Of a stretch of 64,000 nucleotides of DNA, positions 16,169 to 24,952 are shown in pieces; the stretch's first letter is position 1, and every line of letters starts with the position of its first letter. The translations under genes and the position numbers were made by a program. The notes under the pieces were generated by a model. That model worked only from the letters and a program-made list of their open reading frames with translations, was not told the origin of the DNA and did not search any database. This DNA comes from Bradyrhizobium xenonodulans (lineage in GTDB: Bacteria > Pseudomonadota > Alphaproteobacteria > Rhizobiales > Xanthobacteraceae), in contig NZ_CP089391.1 in assembly GCF_027594865.1 (NCBI RefSeq), positions 8,212,660-8,276,659 on the forward strand, written 5' to 3'.

Positions 16169-16939
16169 CTATTTTGGGTCGTCGGGTGAAGGGCGGCCAA
16201 TCTTTGCCGTCAGTTCGGCTATCCGCTTGTCGTCCTTCGCCTTGATCGCCTTGCGAAGCTCTTTCAGGTCGGCCTCACCAAATCCGGCACTCCTGGCTGG
16301 CTTCGTTCGGAGAGAGGCGCGGGTCGTTGAGGCGAGCCGGTTGCCTAATTTTCTTTTGGGGGACTCCAGCGGACCGAGGTCCACATCGTCCCAGCTGGCT
16401 GCCAACCCTTTCTTTGTTTGTCGAGGTTGTAGTTTAACCGGCGGCGGGGGGCGCTTCAATTCTTCGAGGGCCTTAATTCCGCGTTCGATCACCCTTTCAG
16501 AATGCATGCCGCCAAAGGCCGGCTCCTCGCCGAGAACCTTATGTGCGGCCAGGCGGAGCGCGCCCTTCACAATATCGTCGAGGCCGTCTTCGCGGCGCCA
16601 GCGGCGATAGCGCCAATCATCGTCGGCCGAATAATCCATTTCAGCTTGTGGGAGGTGGAGAGCCTCATTCAGTTCTGGAACCGACAATCCGCGGTCCGCC
16701 TGGTTCTCAAACTCGCTGACCGCCTCCACGAGGAGCCGAAGTCGGCGGACAAGGAAGGCCGCCTCAGTATCGTTACCGGCCATTGCACGAAGCAGAGCGG
16801 CAGCAAATTCGGACAGGGCGCGCTGTGCCTCGTTCCTTGCCCACTCGATTTGTCGATCGGCACGAGCATTGGGGTTGTCGCTGACTACCCTAAACTTGGG
16901 AGGCTGCTCGTCTCCATTGTCATCGTCGTCGTTTGACAC
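16169..16939 (-). CDS. Hypothetical protein
   Basis: 256 aa from ATG 16939, with an acidic start (SNDDDDNGDEQPP) and a basic Lys/Arg-rich C-terminus. A central helical part (ARNEAQRALSEFAAALLRAM, FLVRRLRLLVEAVSEF) has no known domain. A perfect palindrome 42 bp upstream of the start is a candidate operator. Confidence 0.6.
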   Translation of the reverse strand: MSNDDDDNGDEQPPKFRVVSDNPNARADRQIEWARNEAQRALSEFAAALLRAMAGNDTEAAFLVRRLRLLVEAVSEFENQADRGLSVPELNEALHLPQAEMDYSADDDWRYRRWRREDGLDDIVKGALRLAAHKVLGEEPAFGGMHSERVIERGIKALEELKRPPPPVKLQPRQTKKGLAASWDDVDLGPLESPKRKLGNRLASTTRASLRTKPARSAGFGEADLKELRKAIKAKDDKRIAELTAKIGRPSPDDPK

Positions 16940-16980
16940 CGTTTGCTCCTCTCGGCCGACGGCCGTTCAGGCTTGATCTC

Positions 16981-16998
16981 GTTTGATTGAAATCAAAC
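16981..16998. promoter_or_regulatory. 18-bp palindrome upstream of the 16939 gene
   Basis: GTTTGATT-GA-AATCAAAC is a perfect inverted repeat in an otherwise AT-rich intergenic region between divergent genes. Size and position suit a dimeric repressor site. Confidence 0.5.
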
Positions 16999-17110
16999 GG
17001 TAGCAACGTAATGTTGCTCGCCACCTCTATCCATATTCAATTGGTCGCCATTGTTCTACAACCAGAATTTGTACTATCCTGCGGCCACTTCAGTCAGCCC
17101 AGGAAGGGGG

Positions 17111-17776
17111 ATGGGCATGCTCAGGATCGTCCAGCTACTTGTTCTGTTATCTGGTGCCATCAGCCTGTCTGGCTGCATCACAACGTCGATGCAGGGGTAT
17201 GCTGACCGGGATTTGCCGGCGAAGCCAGTTAAACGGGTCATTGCCTATGTTGCAGCGCAGGGGCCACTCGCCACGAATATTCAATCCAACATTCAAGAGG
17301 AGGCGCGCAAGCATCAGGTCGATGCCGAGGACGCTCTGAATGTCTTTCCGCCAACTCGCAAGTACAGCGACGCTGAGATCCGGAAAGGCATGACGCAGAC
17401 GGGTACCGATGCGGTGCTTTTCATTAACGTTGGCGACACGGGAGTGCAGCGAGAGTACGCAGGAACCATTCTTTCTGGGGAATACGTTGGTTCATCATCA
17501 ACGAGCGGCACGATCAACAGCGCCGGCTCGTTTTCTACGGTGTCGATGAACGGTACGACCTCCGGAACGCTGACTGCCACCTCAACTCCAACGTACAGAT
17601 ATCGGCGCCAGACAAACTTCACCGCTCGGCTCGTCGAAGTTTCTAGTGGTCGAAACCTCTGGGTCGGAAATGGTCAAGTGAACGCGGGGGGCCTTCTTTT
17701 CGTAGGAGATGGAGCGAATGCCTCCAGCTCGGTTGCCGCTATATTTGATGATCTGCAGCGCAAGGGGATCATCTAG
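17111..17776 (+). CDS. Lipoprotein of unknown function
   Basis: 221 aa from ATG 17111 (AGGAAGGGGG just upstream). The lipobox is LSGC after a hydrophobic segment (LRIVQLLVLLSGAISLSGC). The mature part has an N-terminal alpha/beta region (VKRVIAYVAAQGPLATNIQ), a Ser/Thr-Gly rich middle (SSSTSGTINSAGSFSTVSMN) and a beta-rich end. It resembles small outer-membrane-type lipoproteins of rhizobia with no assigned role. Confidence 0.75.
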   Translation: MGMLRIVQLLVLLSGAISLSGCITTSMQGYADRDLPAKPVKRVIAYVAAQGPLATNIQSNIQEEARKHQVDAEDALNVFPPTRKYSDAEIRKGMTQTGTDAVLFINVGDTGVQREYAGTILSGEYVGSSSTSGTINSAGSFSTVSMNGTTSGTLTATSTPTYRYRRQTNFTARLVEVSSGRNLWVGNGQVNAGGLLFVGDGANASSSVAAIFDDLQRKGII

Positions 17777-17915
17777 GCCGACCAGCAGCCGGCTCGCCGC
17801 AAAAGGTGATGGAGACGGCAGACGCTATGGCGTTACCGATTTTCACACTCCGCGAAGGAGCGCGCTTTTTAAGGCCGTGGCGAGGCCACGAAAGCGCGAG
17901 AGCAAAGGATTAGAA

Positions 17916-18221
17916 ATGGCGTGGTCAGTTGTTACGATGTCAACATCGCTTGGTCTTGGGACTATGCTTTGCGTAACAGAGAGCCCCCAAATTGGGGGTG
18001 GCCCATACGCTCACCCAACGGCGGGTGATGTATTTTCGATTGAAGCAGCTACGGGCGCTCGAATTACGGCCACGGTGGCGTCGGCTTCGTCAGCCGAGAT
18101 GATACTCCAATCTCCTACGGGAGATTGGCTGCTTACGCCTTGGCAGCCGGAAGACCGGCCAAAGACTGTCGAAACCCCGGGGATGCATTCGACATACTGG
18201 ATCGTCAGATCGTCAGCCTGA
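17916..18221 (+). CDS. Hypothetical protein
   Basis: 101 aa from ATG 17916 (AAAGGA 8 nt upstream). Contains GDVFSIEAATGARITATV and SPTGDWLLTPW. No family assigned; composition is good. Confidence 0.5.
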   Translation: MAWSVVTMSTSLGLGTMLCVTESPQIGGGPYAHPTAGDVFSIEAATGARITATVASASSAEMILQSPTGDWLLTPWQPEDRPKTVETPGMHSTYWIVRSSA

Positions 18222-18426
18222 GACAAGCTCGAATACGCACTTGTCGCGATCAATATGTGGCGAACAAGGCCACTGGGTCGAACGGGGGCCTGTTGTGGAT
18301 CCAAGACAGCGGTGGCTATTACACGGAATGCAATAAACGCTTGAAAGGCTGAAGGGATCAGCCGATCTGCGCTTCGCTATTGGGGCCTCCCTTACCGCCG
18401 CCGGACTTGATTTCGGTTGATTAAAT

Positions 18427-18612
18427 TCAAAGGGGCTTGCCGGTAATACAGAGAAACCCATCTCGGCTTTGGACGGCCCCAGCAGCGACCAATTCAGCCA
18501 CCTGCCGACCTGCATCATCCTTATCGGTCGCCGTGATGATGTGCACGCTCCTGGCGGTTTGACTTCGGCGGCACTCTAGAAGCTCCAGACGGCGGGAGAA
18601 GGCGGCCTTCAT
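18427..18612 (-). CDS. Small hypothetical protein, end of an overlapping gene chain
   Basis: 61 aa, a mixed fold with SVHIITATDKDDAGRQVAELV. Its ATG overlaps the stop of the next gene (ATGA at 18609-18612). Last gene of the minus-strand chain 18427-19855. Confidence 0.55.
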   Translation of the reverse strand: MKAAFSRRLELLECRRSQTARSVHIITATDKDDAGRQVAELVAAGAVQSRDGFLCITGKPL

Positions 18613-18995
18613 GTCTGCACCCCGAGCACGGCGTGGATCAGCTCGACGTCGCTCATCTGCCTCATGCGCTCCTCGGTGAAGCTTGGGGCGGGCCCAATGC
18701 TCGCCGCCTTGCCCGCCGGGCGTCCAGCAATTCGATCTATCGAGCGGTTCAATTGTTCATATTCTGCGGCCGGCATGGCTTGACCGAGCCGTTCACCGTA
18801 CCAACGCGGCTCTGGCAACGGACCATCCTCGAACCACTCGGCGCAGACCACCTTATCGCCAGGAGCAAAAGTGGCGCCTGTCAGCACCCCGGCAACGTCC
18901 GCCTCGGGTCGACGCCACACCACCAGCATTTCGTGAGGCCGCGCCGTGCGCACCTCGAGCTTGATGATGCGCGATTCCAGACCACGTCCAATCAT
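18609..18995 (-). CDS. Hypothetical protein of the phage-like chain
   Basis: 128 aa from ATG 18995, overlapping the previous gene by ATGA. Begins IGRGLESRIIKLEVR and contains MLVVWRRPEADV and a Trp-rich middle. The start resembles that of its upstream neighbour (GRNLKSRVVRLEEQ), so the two share a duplicated N-terminal helix. Confidence 0.6.
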   Translation of the reverse strand: MIGRGLESRIIKLEVRTARPHEMLVVWRRPEADVAGVLTGATFAPGDKVVCAEWFEDGPLPEPRWYGERLGQAMPAAEYEQLNRSIDRIAGRPAGKAASIGPAPSFTEERMRQMSDVELIHAVLGVQT

Positions 18996-19219
18996 TGCAG
19001 TACCTCTGGACGAGCATAAACCTCCAGCCACTCCTCGACCGTGGCACAAGGCCAGGGAGCGGTTATGAAGCAATGCCCAGCGGACTTCGCCGCTTCGATC
19101 GCGGCCAGTTCGTGTGGGAGGGCCGGTTCACTTACATGATAAACAAACGGCGGCCTGACCGTGACGCTTCGCTGCTCTTCCAATCGAACGACGCGAGATT
19201 TCAGATTTCGCCCCATCAT
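18992..19219 (-). CDS. Small hypothetical protein of the phage-like chain
   Basis: 75 aa, overlapping both neighbours by 4 nt (ATGA). The N-terminus GRNLKSRVVRLEEQRSV matches that of the next gene. Function unknown. Confidence 0.6.
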   Translation of the reverse strand: MMGRNLKSRVVRLEEQRSVTVRPPFVYHVSEPALPHELAAIEAAKSAGHCFITAPWPCATVEEWLEVYARPEVLQ

Positions 19220-19662
19220 TGGCTCGTCATCCTCTCCAAGCGCTCAAGCCGTTCGGTAAGCTCGGCCGTCTCGAATGCCTTCACATAGCTGTCGATTAGT
19301 TTGCCGATCTCGGCAGCGTCGGCTGGAGTGATTTCGCCCGACGCGACCGCAGCCAGAACAGCGGAAACGACCGCTGCCGCATCTTGGGCGCTCTTGATCT
19401 CGGGCAGCGTGAACGTCACGGGCCTGTCCTTGCGAGGGGGCAGGATGCGATCCAGACAAAGGCGCAGTGCGACCATATCGCCGTCCAAGGCGAGGTTGAT
19501 CGCCTTCTGTGTCAGGGCGGTAGCCTGCCCGTCCAAGAGAACTTCCAGCGCCAGCGTTGTGGCGTTGCGTGCTCCCCGCGGACGGCCGCTAGGATTTCCG
19601 GACTGCCCTTTCTGGAATCTTCGGCCCCGCTGTTTTTCGACTGTTTTTTCAGTTTCCGGCAT
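19216..19662 (-). CDS. DUF5681-domain protein
   Basis: 148 aa. RGRRFQKGQSGNPSGRPRG is the diagnostic start of DUF5681, a family often next to phage terminase or tail genes in alphaproteobacteria. It is followed by a helical part. The 4-nt overlap downstream and 14-nt overlap upstream mark an operon. A DNA-packaging-related role is inferred from the family context. Confidence 0.8.
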   Translation of the reverse strand: MPETEKTVEKQRGRRFQKGQSGNPSGRPRGARNATTLALEVLLDGQATALTQKAINLALDGDMVALRLCLDRILPPRKDRPVTFTLPEIKSAQDAAAVVSAVLAAVASGEITPADAAEIGKLIDSYVKAFETAELTERLERLERMTSQ

Positions 19663-19855
19663 TAGCAGGCGGCTCGGTTTCAGACGCTTCGACGATCAGT
19701 CGGAAATTCTCATCGATGCCATAGGCTTGGGACTTTCCAAGCTCGCTATTCACCTCGCTGTCGCGCCAGACCTGCTCGTCGCCATCCATAGTTTTCACTT
19801 GAAAGCGCACGGTGAATTTCTGGCCGTCTTTCTCGTTTATCGTGAGTGTGATCAT
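19649..19855 (-). CDS. Small beta-rich hypothetical protein
   Basis: 68 aa; two beta-hairpins (MITLTINEKDGQKFTVRFQV, FRLIVEASE) and an acidic end. It lies between the tail-collar gene (9 bp away) and DUF5681. Confidence 0.6.
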   Translation of the reverse strand: MITLTINEKDGQKFTVRFQVKTMDGDEQVWRDSEVNSELGKSQAYGIDENFRLIVEASETEPPANAGN

Positions 19856-19864
19856 TGGGGGGTC

Positions 19865-21034
19865 CTAAAGCTTCAGGTATGTCGTGGCGAGCATCGTCGG
19901 CTGGACGGTCGCGTGAGCCTGCCCGCCGCTCGGGTTGATCGTGATTCCGGTGGTCGCACTCTGCGAAACCCAACTGCTGACCCCGCTATTGGACGCACCA
20001 ATATAGGCTTGGTCGTTATTGCCGATATATGACGTGCTAGTCGAACGGGGGACCGACACACCATGTATGTGGCCCGGATCAGTGTAGGGAATGCTCGACG
20101 GAAGCTGAGCCGCTGTGAGCGTCCTGCTTTCGACGCCCCCTGGGGTGCCAAGGATGGTTGCGGTCGCTCCGAAATACGTCGCAGTGAGGCGACCAGCCGG
20201 GCTTGCGCCCATATCGTCAAGTCCTGCGATGGTGCGGCCCCGGAGATCGGGAAGCGCGATGGTTTTGTTCGCAGCCCAATCCGCCGCGCCGGATGCGCCG
20301 CGGCCCCCGCTCACAGCAAGGTTTGCGTCGGCGCCCCAGAGGTAGGCAAATAGCGCCTGACAGTCTGAATTTGCCCGCTCCGTCGCGCCCGAGGCCGGAC
20401 CGCCGATCGTTCGCCCGTTCGCCCGTACCCAGCCTGACAATATGCCGGTCCCATAAAACTGCATGAAGGCGCCGGTCTGGAAGATAGTGGTTGGATCGAC
20501 CGTGCCACCGCCTCCGCCTCCCGCACTGGGCCCAATTACCAAAACGTTGTCAGCGACGAGCTGCTGAACACCATTCTTGTCCGTCAGCCTGACCTTGATT
20601 GATCCATCAGCGCAGAACAGCTGCGGCACGCGGCCGGCGGCATCAAGCGTGATCGGATTAGGCCAAGGAATTGTCAGCCCTACATCCTGAAAGCAATTCT
20701 GCGGCTCGGATACCGTGCCCGCTTTGATCAGAAACAGTTGCCCGCCGCCGAGAGGCTTTCCCAAGCTGCCGAACTGCTGCGTCATCGAGAGCGGGATTGT
20801 GCCGGCGGCCATGGCGCTCGAAGCAACCAGCGCGCACACAAGCAATGCGCACGCCGCGCGACCAGCAATCTCACGAAGATTGATGCCATCTGAGCGAAGT
20901 CGATCGACGATCGATTGGCGGATGTAGTCAGATTTCGATTGGCATCTTTGCTTTGCAGCTGTTTCTATGGCTTTAGACAGGTTCGTCGGCGCTCTAAACT
21001 GCACCAGATCCTCAAACTTGCGAGCGTCGTCCAT
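19865..21034 (-). CDS. Tail-collar-like phage protein fused behind an RHH-like domain and a signal segment
   Basis: From ATG 21034 (upstream ATG/TTG starts also open). Residues about 1-50 resemble a ribbon-helix-helix domain (LVQFRAPTNLSKAIETAAKQ, SDYIRQSIVDRL). A hydrophobic signal-like stretch, ACALLVCALVASSAMAAG, follows, then a phage tail fibre part: GSLGKPLGGGQLFLIKAGT, GWVRANGRTIG and ALPDLRGRTIAGLDDMG, the tail-collar signature, ending in a Gly/Ser/Thr-rich region. In relatives the first part would be expected as a separate gene; here a continuous frame joins a cytosolic DNA-binding-like domain to an exported tail protein, so either the stop was lost or translation restarts inside. Confidence 0.75.
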   Translation of the reverse strand: MDDARKFEDLVQFRAPTNLSKAIETAAKQRCQSKSDYIRQSIVDRLRSDGINLREIAGRAACALLVCALVASSAMAAGTIPLSMTQQFGSLGKPLGGGQLFLIKAGTVSEPQNCFQDVGLTIPWPNPITLDAAGRVPQLFCADGSIKVRLTDKNGVQQLVADNVLVIGPSAGGGGGGTVDPTTIFQTGAFMQFYGTGILSGWVRANGRTIGGPASGATERANSDCQALFAYLWGADANLAVSGGRGASGAADWAANKTIALPDLRGRTIAGLDDMGASPAGRLTATYFGATATILGTPGGVESRTLTAAQLPSSIPYTDPGHIHGVSVPRSTSTSYIGNNDQAYIGASNSGVSSWVSQSATTGITINPSGGQAHATVQPTMLATTYLKL

Positions 21035-21212
21035 CGCTTTGCCCGATGCAATCTGCATGGGGTTGTCAATACGAGTGATGGGGATGCTCCGCCACGTCAA
21101 GACTGCTGATCTTGCGGACTATGCAGTTTCTGCGCCACCCGGCCCAAGAGTCAAAACGCTTGCGATGGTCTGCTTTCGGGCTGGTAGCGGTAGTTGACCC
21201 TAGGGAAGGAGG

Positions 21213-21238
21213 GGCGGCTAAGGGCCAATTCCGGACAT
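21213..21238. repeat. Dispersed GGCGGCTAAGGGCC repeat unit
   Basis: Member of a short repeat family in the element: also near 21941, 24683, 25135, 27405, 28389, 29916 and 31786, with core (G)TCCGCTAAGGG(T/C)C and often a matching GCGGACAT arm about 10-15 bp on. Confidence 0.6.
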
Positions 21239-21257
21239 GATAGCGCATCACGTCGGA

Positions 21258-21386
21258 TGCCCAAGCCGCCACGGAAAGCTCGACACGCTGACGATCTATG
21301 ACCGTCGCGACAACGATCTCGAAGATCACACCGACATGGGCAACAAGACCTTCGGCATCTGGCAGGGGACGTTCAGCGGGATTTAG
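21258..21386 (+). pseudogene. Gene fragment (C-terminal end only)
   Basis: The plus frame ending at TAG 21384-21386 reads GKLDTLTIYDRRDNDLEDH then TDMGNKTFGIWQGTFSGI, with coding-like composition, but no start upstream. It looks like the tail of a lost gene. The rest of 21101-21559 holds no supported gene and a dispersed repeat at 21213-21238. Confidence 0.4.
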
Positions 21387-21559
21387 CGATCCACTCCCTC
21401 AGCGTCGGAGAGCGCATTGCTTGAGTCCGAAAAAGTTCCTATGGCGATCGGCATATGGGCTTGGCCCAGTGAAAACACCATAAACTCCAGCTCGATTCGT
21501 GAGGAGACTTAGCTGGCTACCCCGGCCTAATCTCTGCTCTGGCGGTTGGAGGTGCTTCT

Positions 21560-21910
21560 ATGTCTTTTGACCCAATGGCGGCTGCCGTCGATTGGCTCGA
21601 TTCCTACCGTGCCGGCGATATCGAAGCGATCCTCGAAATGTACGCCGAAGATGCCGTGATGTACTGCGATTGTGACGAATTGGTTATCACCGGCAGAGAA
21701 GGCCTCCGAAGCTACTGGGTTGCTCGTCTGCAAAAATACCCCGCTGCCGAGCTGGACAATCTTCAGCCCGCGCGCGACGGGGCAACGATCTCTTACATTT
21801 GCGAGGAAAATGTAGTGAAGGCGGACTTGGCTTTTAATGATGCCGGAAAAATCAAGACCTTGAGCTGCGGCCCGCTCCCGCGAGCCTCCAGCTGCAAGAT
21901 CAGAAGCTGA
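21560..21910 (+). CDS. NTF2/SnoaL-like small protein
   Basis: 116 aa from ATG 21560 (GGAGG 9 nt upstream). AAAVDWLDSYRAGDIEAILE followed by MYAEDAVMYCDC, then GREGLRSYWVARL, is the conserved start of the SnoaL/NTF2-like fold, with a typical cone-shaped ligand pocket. Substrate unknown. The C-terminus GPLPRASSCKIRS looks altered compared with the family. Confidence 0.7.
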   Translation: MSFDPMAAAVDWLDSYRAGDIEAILEMYAEDAVMYCDCDELVITGREGLRSYWVARLQKYPAAELDNLQPARDGATISYICEENVVKADLAFNDAGKIKTLSCGPLPRASSCKIRS

Positions 21911-21940
21911 CGCCGACCAGGATGGACATTCGAGTGCTGG

Positions 21941-21959
21941 AGTCCGCTAAGGGCGGACA
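21941..21959. repeat. Dispersed GTCCGCTAAGGGCGGAC repeat unit
   Basis: Here the unit is a compact inverted repeat GTCCGC-TAAGG-GCGGAC. Confidence 0.65.
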
Positions 21960-22116
21960 TCAGCTTGCGACAGGCAGGGATGTCGGCAAAGGGCCCAAAA
22001 GACGACATGGCTTATCCCCCAACCAACTAAGAAGTCGGAACCACGCTCGGGAAAATTTGGCAATTAACCCGACCCCTCTAATAAGGATGGAAGCCAGGTT
22101 CCGGGATGCTCTTGGC

Positions 22117-23577
22117 TCAAGCAAGCGTGAGTGTTGTCGCCTCGTAAAGCCCCAATTGACTGCAGCAGTTTTGAAGTAAGAAAACTAGAGAAGTTGTTTG
22201 GAATGCTTTTACACCCTGCAACCTGCTGCGCAGGTTCTGGGCGATGTCATGCAGCGCCGGATTGCTTTTCATGAAACGTTTGGCTTCGTTGACGGCGGAT
22301 ATTGCGCCGACGGCGAACCGGCCGCGCACGCTGAGCGGGATGAAACTGTCAAAGATTGGCTCGTAGTCCGGGCAGACCAGCAGCTTGTAGTCGTAAAAGC
22401 CAATGCCAAAGTCGAAGGCGCGATACCTCTGACCGGCAAAATGATCGATGACATGGCGCATGAGAATCAGGCCAGGGCTAAACTTCGCTTTCCGCGACAT
22501 GGTATAGGTGTTGAACATCGCCGAAAAGCGGTGGTCGTCCGCCATAACGGCGAGGATCGCGATCACCTCCTCGTCGCATTCGAGCGCATGGATCTCGATC
22601 GCGCGGCCGCAGTCGGCTAGCTTTGTCATGCAGGCGCTGCGGATGAATCCCTGCACGTCCGGGTCGGCGAACGGGCTTGGCAGCTTCTGCTGCGCCATTA
22701 TTCGTTGCGGCTTGACCTGGAAGAACCAGTCGAGCAGACGGGTGATATCGACGTCATCAGACGCGATGTAATAGCGGTAGCCAGCAAGCAACTGCAGCTT
22801 GCGCTCCTTGCGCTGCAGCCGGCGCCGGAGAGATTCGCTCACCAGGCTCACCGATGTCGCGCCCGGCTCGATCGTCCGCACCGGGCAGTGAACGGTTGAG
22901 GGCTCATGCGGCAGCAGCCTCAAGGGGTTTTGTAGGTCGCGCCAGTAAGTCGGCTGGCGGCGCAGCACGAGCACGTCGGCTTTGTCGCGCGCGGCGAGCA
23001 TCGCCGTCAGCGAGCGGAGATCGTGTTCGGTAGCGGTCGCCGCGAACTCGCTCTGCCACAGGCCCATGTTGAAGGTTGAGTGAGTGCCTCCCATGAAGCT
23101 CGCGTAGCGCACGCCGAAGGCTGTTTGCAAGGCAAGCGGCAGCAACCCAAGCGGCCGGCCCTCGTCGTCACGGGCGATCACGAGGAAGGGAGAAAGCCCC
23201 GCGCGCTGCCCGACTCGACGCTGCCAAGCGGCGAGGAAATCGAACCGCTGATAGGGCGTGGCAGAATTGCTCGGGCACTCAAGACTGCGCCAGACCGCTT
23301 CGGCAGTCGCGAGGTCGTGGACGATATCGACCGAAGCGACGCGCCTTGATCGCGAGCAAAGATTGGCTTGCATCGTCCGGCCTTCGTCCTCGATCGCGAT
23401 CCTGCGGGAGCCGTCCCATAACTCCACGGCCAGCCCATAGCTGGCGAGGTCTCTGGCGCGTTCCTTTGCAGCTTCGTCATTTTGCGACGACAGGTGCGCG
23501 CGGTTGATGATGTGGCCTTCCTTGTCGAGGATGAATACCCTGTAGTTATGGTGTACCGATGCACGCCAATTGCTCAT
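22117..23577 (-). CDS. CelD/BcsL-family acetyltransferase (GNAT, COG5653) with an extra N-terminal domain
   Basis: 486 aa from ATG 23577. Residues 1-62 (YRVFILDKEGHIINR, ELWDGSRRIAIED) match a small domain usually seen alone in Bradyrhizobium. From about 69 on (MQANLCSRSRRVASVDIV) it is a typical BioF2-like GNAT of the CelD family: WRSLECPSNSATPYQRFDFL, LPLALQTAFGVRYASFMGG and FDFGIGFYDYKLL. Such enzymes are often found in exopolysaccharide or cellulose clusters. No such cluster is here. The fused N-terminus may be a read-through of an adjacent small gene or a sensor domain. Confidence 0.78.
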   Translation of the reverse strand: MSNWRASVHHNYRVFILDKEGHIINRAHLSSQNDEAAKERARDLASYGLAVELWDGSRRIAIEDEGRTMQANLCSRSRRVASVDIVHDLATAEAVWRSLECPSNSATPYQRFDFLAAWQRRVGQRAGLSPFLVIARDDEGRPLGLLPLALQTAFGVRYASFMGGTHSTFNMGLWQSEFAATATEHDLRSLTAMLAARDKADVLVLRRQPTYWRDLQNPLRLLPHEPSTVHCPVRTIEPGATSVSLVSESLRRRLQRKERKLQLLAGYRYYIASDDVDITRLLDWFFQVKPQRIMAQQKLPSPFADPDVQGFIRSACMTKLADCGRAIEIHALECDEEVIAILAVMADDHRFSAMFNTYTMSRKAKFSPGLILMRHVIDHFAGQRYRAFDFGIGFYDYKLLVCPDYEPIFDSFIPLSVRGRFAVGAISAVNEAKRFMKSNPALHDIAQNLRSRLQGVKAFQTTSLVFLLQNCCSQLGLYEATTLTLA

Positions 23578-23744
23578 TTGAGCCCACCCAGAAGTAGCCG
23601 CGCGTCCCTCGTCAGCGCTCGCCTATATTGTTGCGAGAGTTTCTATTCCAGGGTGGAAAATTGGAGCTACGGTGGAAAACTGGAGCTACCTCGACCGGGA
23701 AAAAGCGGCAAATGGAACTCGACTTCAGCAGGCCGCTGCGTGGT

Positions 23745-24071
23745 TTAGCGGCGCAAGCCGCTCGTTACCCAAAGCCCTATCCAACCGATGAAGAAGAGTA
23801 GGAGAGGAGGACCCAAGACAACTACTGGATAGACGGCTTTCGGGATCGCAGAAGCCGGCGGGACGGCGGGCGGAAAATCACACAAAGGCCCCTTGCTCTT
23901 CGATGGTCCACAGTCACTCTCGTATTTGGCCCAAACCGCGGCGGCGGCGCGCTCGTATGCGCGCACATGTGCGTCTCTCTTCCAAATATGGACGGCTATC
24001 GGGCCAGCAACACCGCCCCAAACGAGAGAGAGAACGATCCACAGCTGCAGCAGACGTCGGGTCGGGTTCAT
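23745..24071 (-). CDS. Two-TM hypothetical protein
   Basis: 108 aa from ATG 24071 (GAGGGG 7 nt upstream). TM1 about residues 7-28 (LQLWIVLSLVWGGVAGPIAV), a loop with two Cys, and TM2 about 80-103. Function unknown; a common type in Bradyrhizobium. Confidence 0.65.
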   Translation of the reverse strand: MNPTRRLLQLWIVLSLVWGGVAGPIAVHIWKRDAHVRAYERAAAAVWAKYESDCGPSKSKGPLCDFPPAVPPASAIPKAVYPVVVLGPPLLLFFIGWIGLWVTSGLRR

Positions 24072-24316
24072 GGTCCCCTCGACCAAGAATGGCGGATACG
24101 TTCGGTGATGCCAGGCGATCGTCAGGCTCCCCGCCCAAACTGCGGTCACGTCGGAGCCGAACCCTTTCGCAACCTGATTGCGGGCGCAAGTACCTTTCCG
24201 CGCTCCGTGATCAACGCCGCGCAAAAGCAGACATCGTGGGATGTCCGAGAAGGGTCTTGGTCGTGTGGAAACACCAAGATTGTTGAGAGCGGAAGGCGAC
24301 CAGCCCTCCACGCCCG

Positions 24317-24574
24317 TCAGGAGAGTTTCCGGCTGGAGCTGATCGGTGCTGCCGCGGTTACGTCGATCGTAGCCGACACGGTCAGGATTGGAACGTCTTT
24401 CGTTCTCACGAGCACGGACAGTTTGTCGGTTAGCTCCGACGGGCTGTGATCCCGTATCCCTTCGGCTAGATATCTCATCGCAGCGTCGCACGCAGTTGCG
24501 AAGTCCGGAAGGTCCTCACCCTGGTCGTCAAGGATCGTCCCGGCCGAGTCTTTGTAGTCGAAGTAGAAGCGCAT
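24317..24574 (-). CDS. DUF6894-like small protein
   Basis: 85 aa from ATG 24574. MRFYFDYKDSAGTILDDQGE then LPDFATACDAAMRYLAEGIRD matches the DUF6894 family, small alpha/beta proteins present in many copies in Bradyrhizobium. Role unknown; sometimes associated with stress regulons (family-level recollection). Confidence 0.7.
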   Translation of the reverse strand: MRFYFDYKDSAGTILDDQGEDLPDFATACDAAMRYLAEGIRDHSPSELTDKLSVLVRTKDVPILTVSATIDVTAAAPISSSRKLS

Positions 24575-24736
24575 GGGAGCCAACACTGGCTTGGTCCAGG
24601 TGTTCCTATCTGACAAGAGCCGCTGCCCAGCGAACGGCGTTACTCACTCAAGATGAGCCGTTCCGCCTGAGGTAATCCTGGAGTCCGCTAAGGGCGGTTA
24701 GCCGCGCGACCTGACCGAACCTGCGGCCCTTCGTTC

Positions 24737-24952
24737 TCAGGGTTGCAGGAGCGATAAGAGCCTTTGACGGTCTTGATCGCGCAGCCGCTGGCACTCACGT
24801 AGCCGTTCAAGCTCCTTTTCGGCGCTTTCCGAATTTTGACCTTCCCGTTTCAAGTCGACAATCAGCCGCTCCTGTTCTGCAAGCTGACGCTCTCCTGCGA
24901 CCACATCGCTTTCAACACGGTCCAACTCATCATGGATCGAGGTTCTGTCCAT
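24737..24952 (-). CDS. Coiled-coil small protein, paralogue of 11966-12178
   Basis: 71 aa. IHDELDRVESDVVAGERQLA then EQERLIVDLKREGQN and a charged helix ending LLSLLQP. Same family and length as the gene at 11966. Confidence 0.6.
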   Translation of the reverse strand: MDRTSIHDELDRVESDVVAGERQLAEQERLIVDLKREGQNSESAEKELERLRECQRLRDQDRQRLLSLLQP

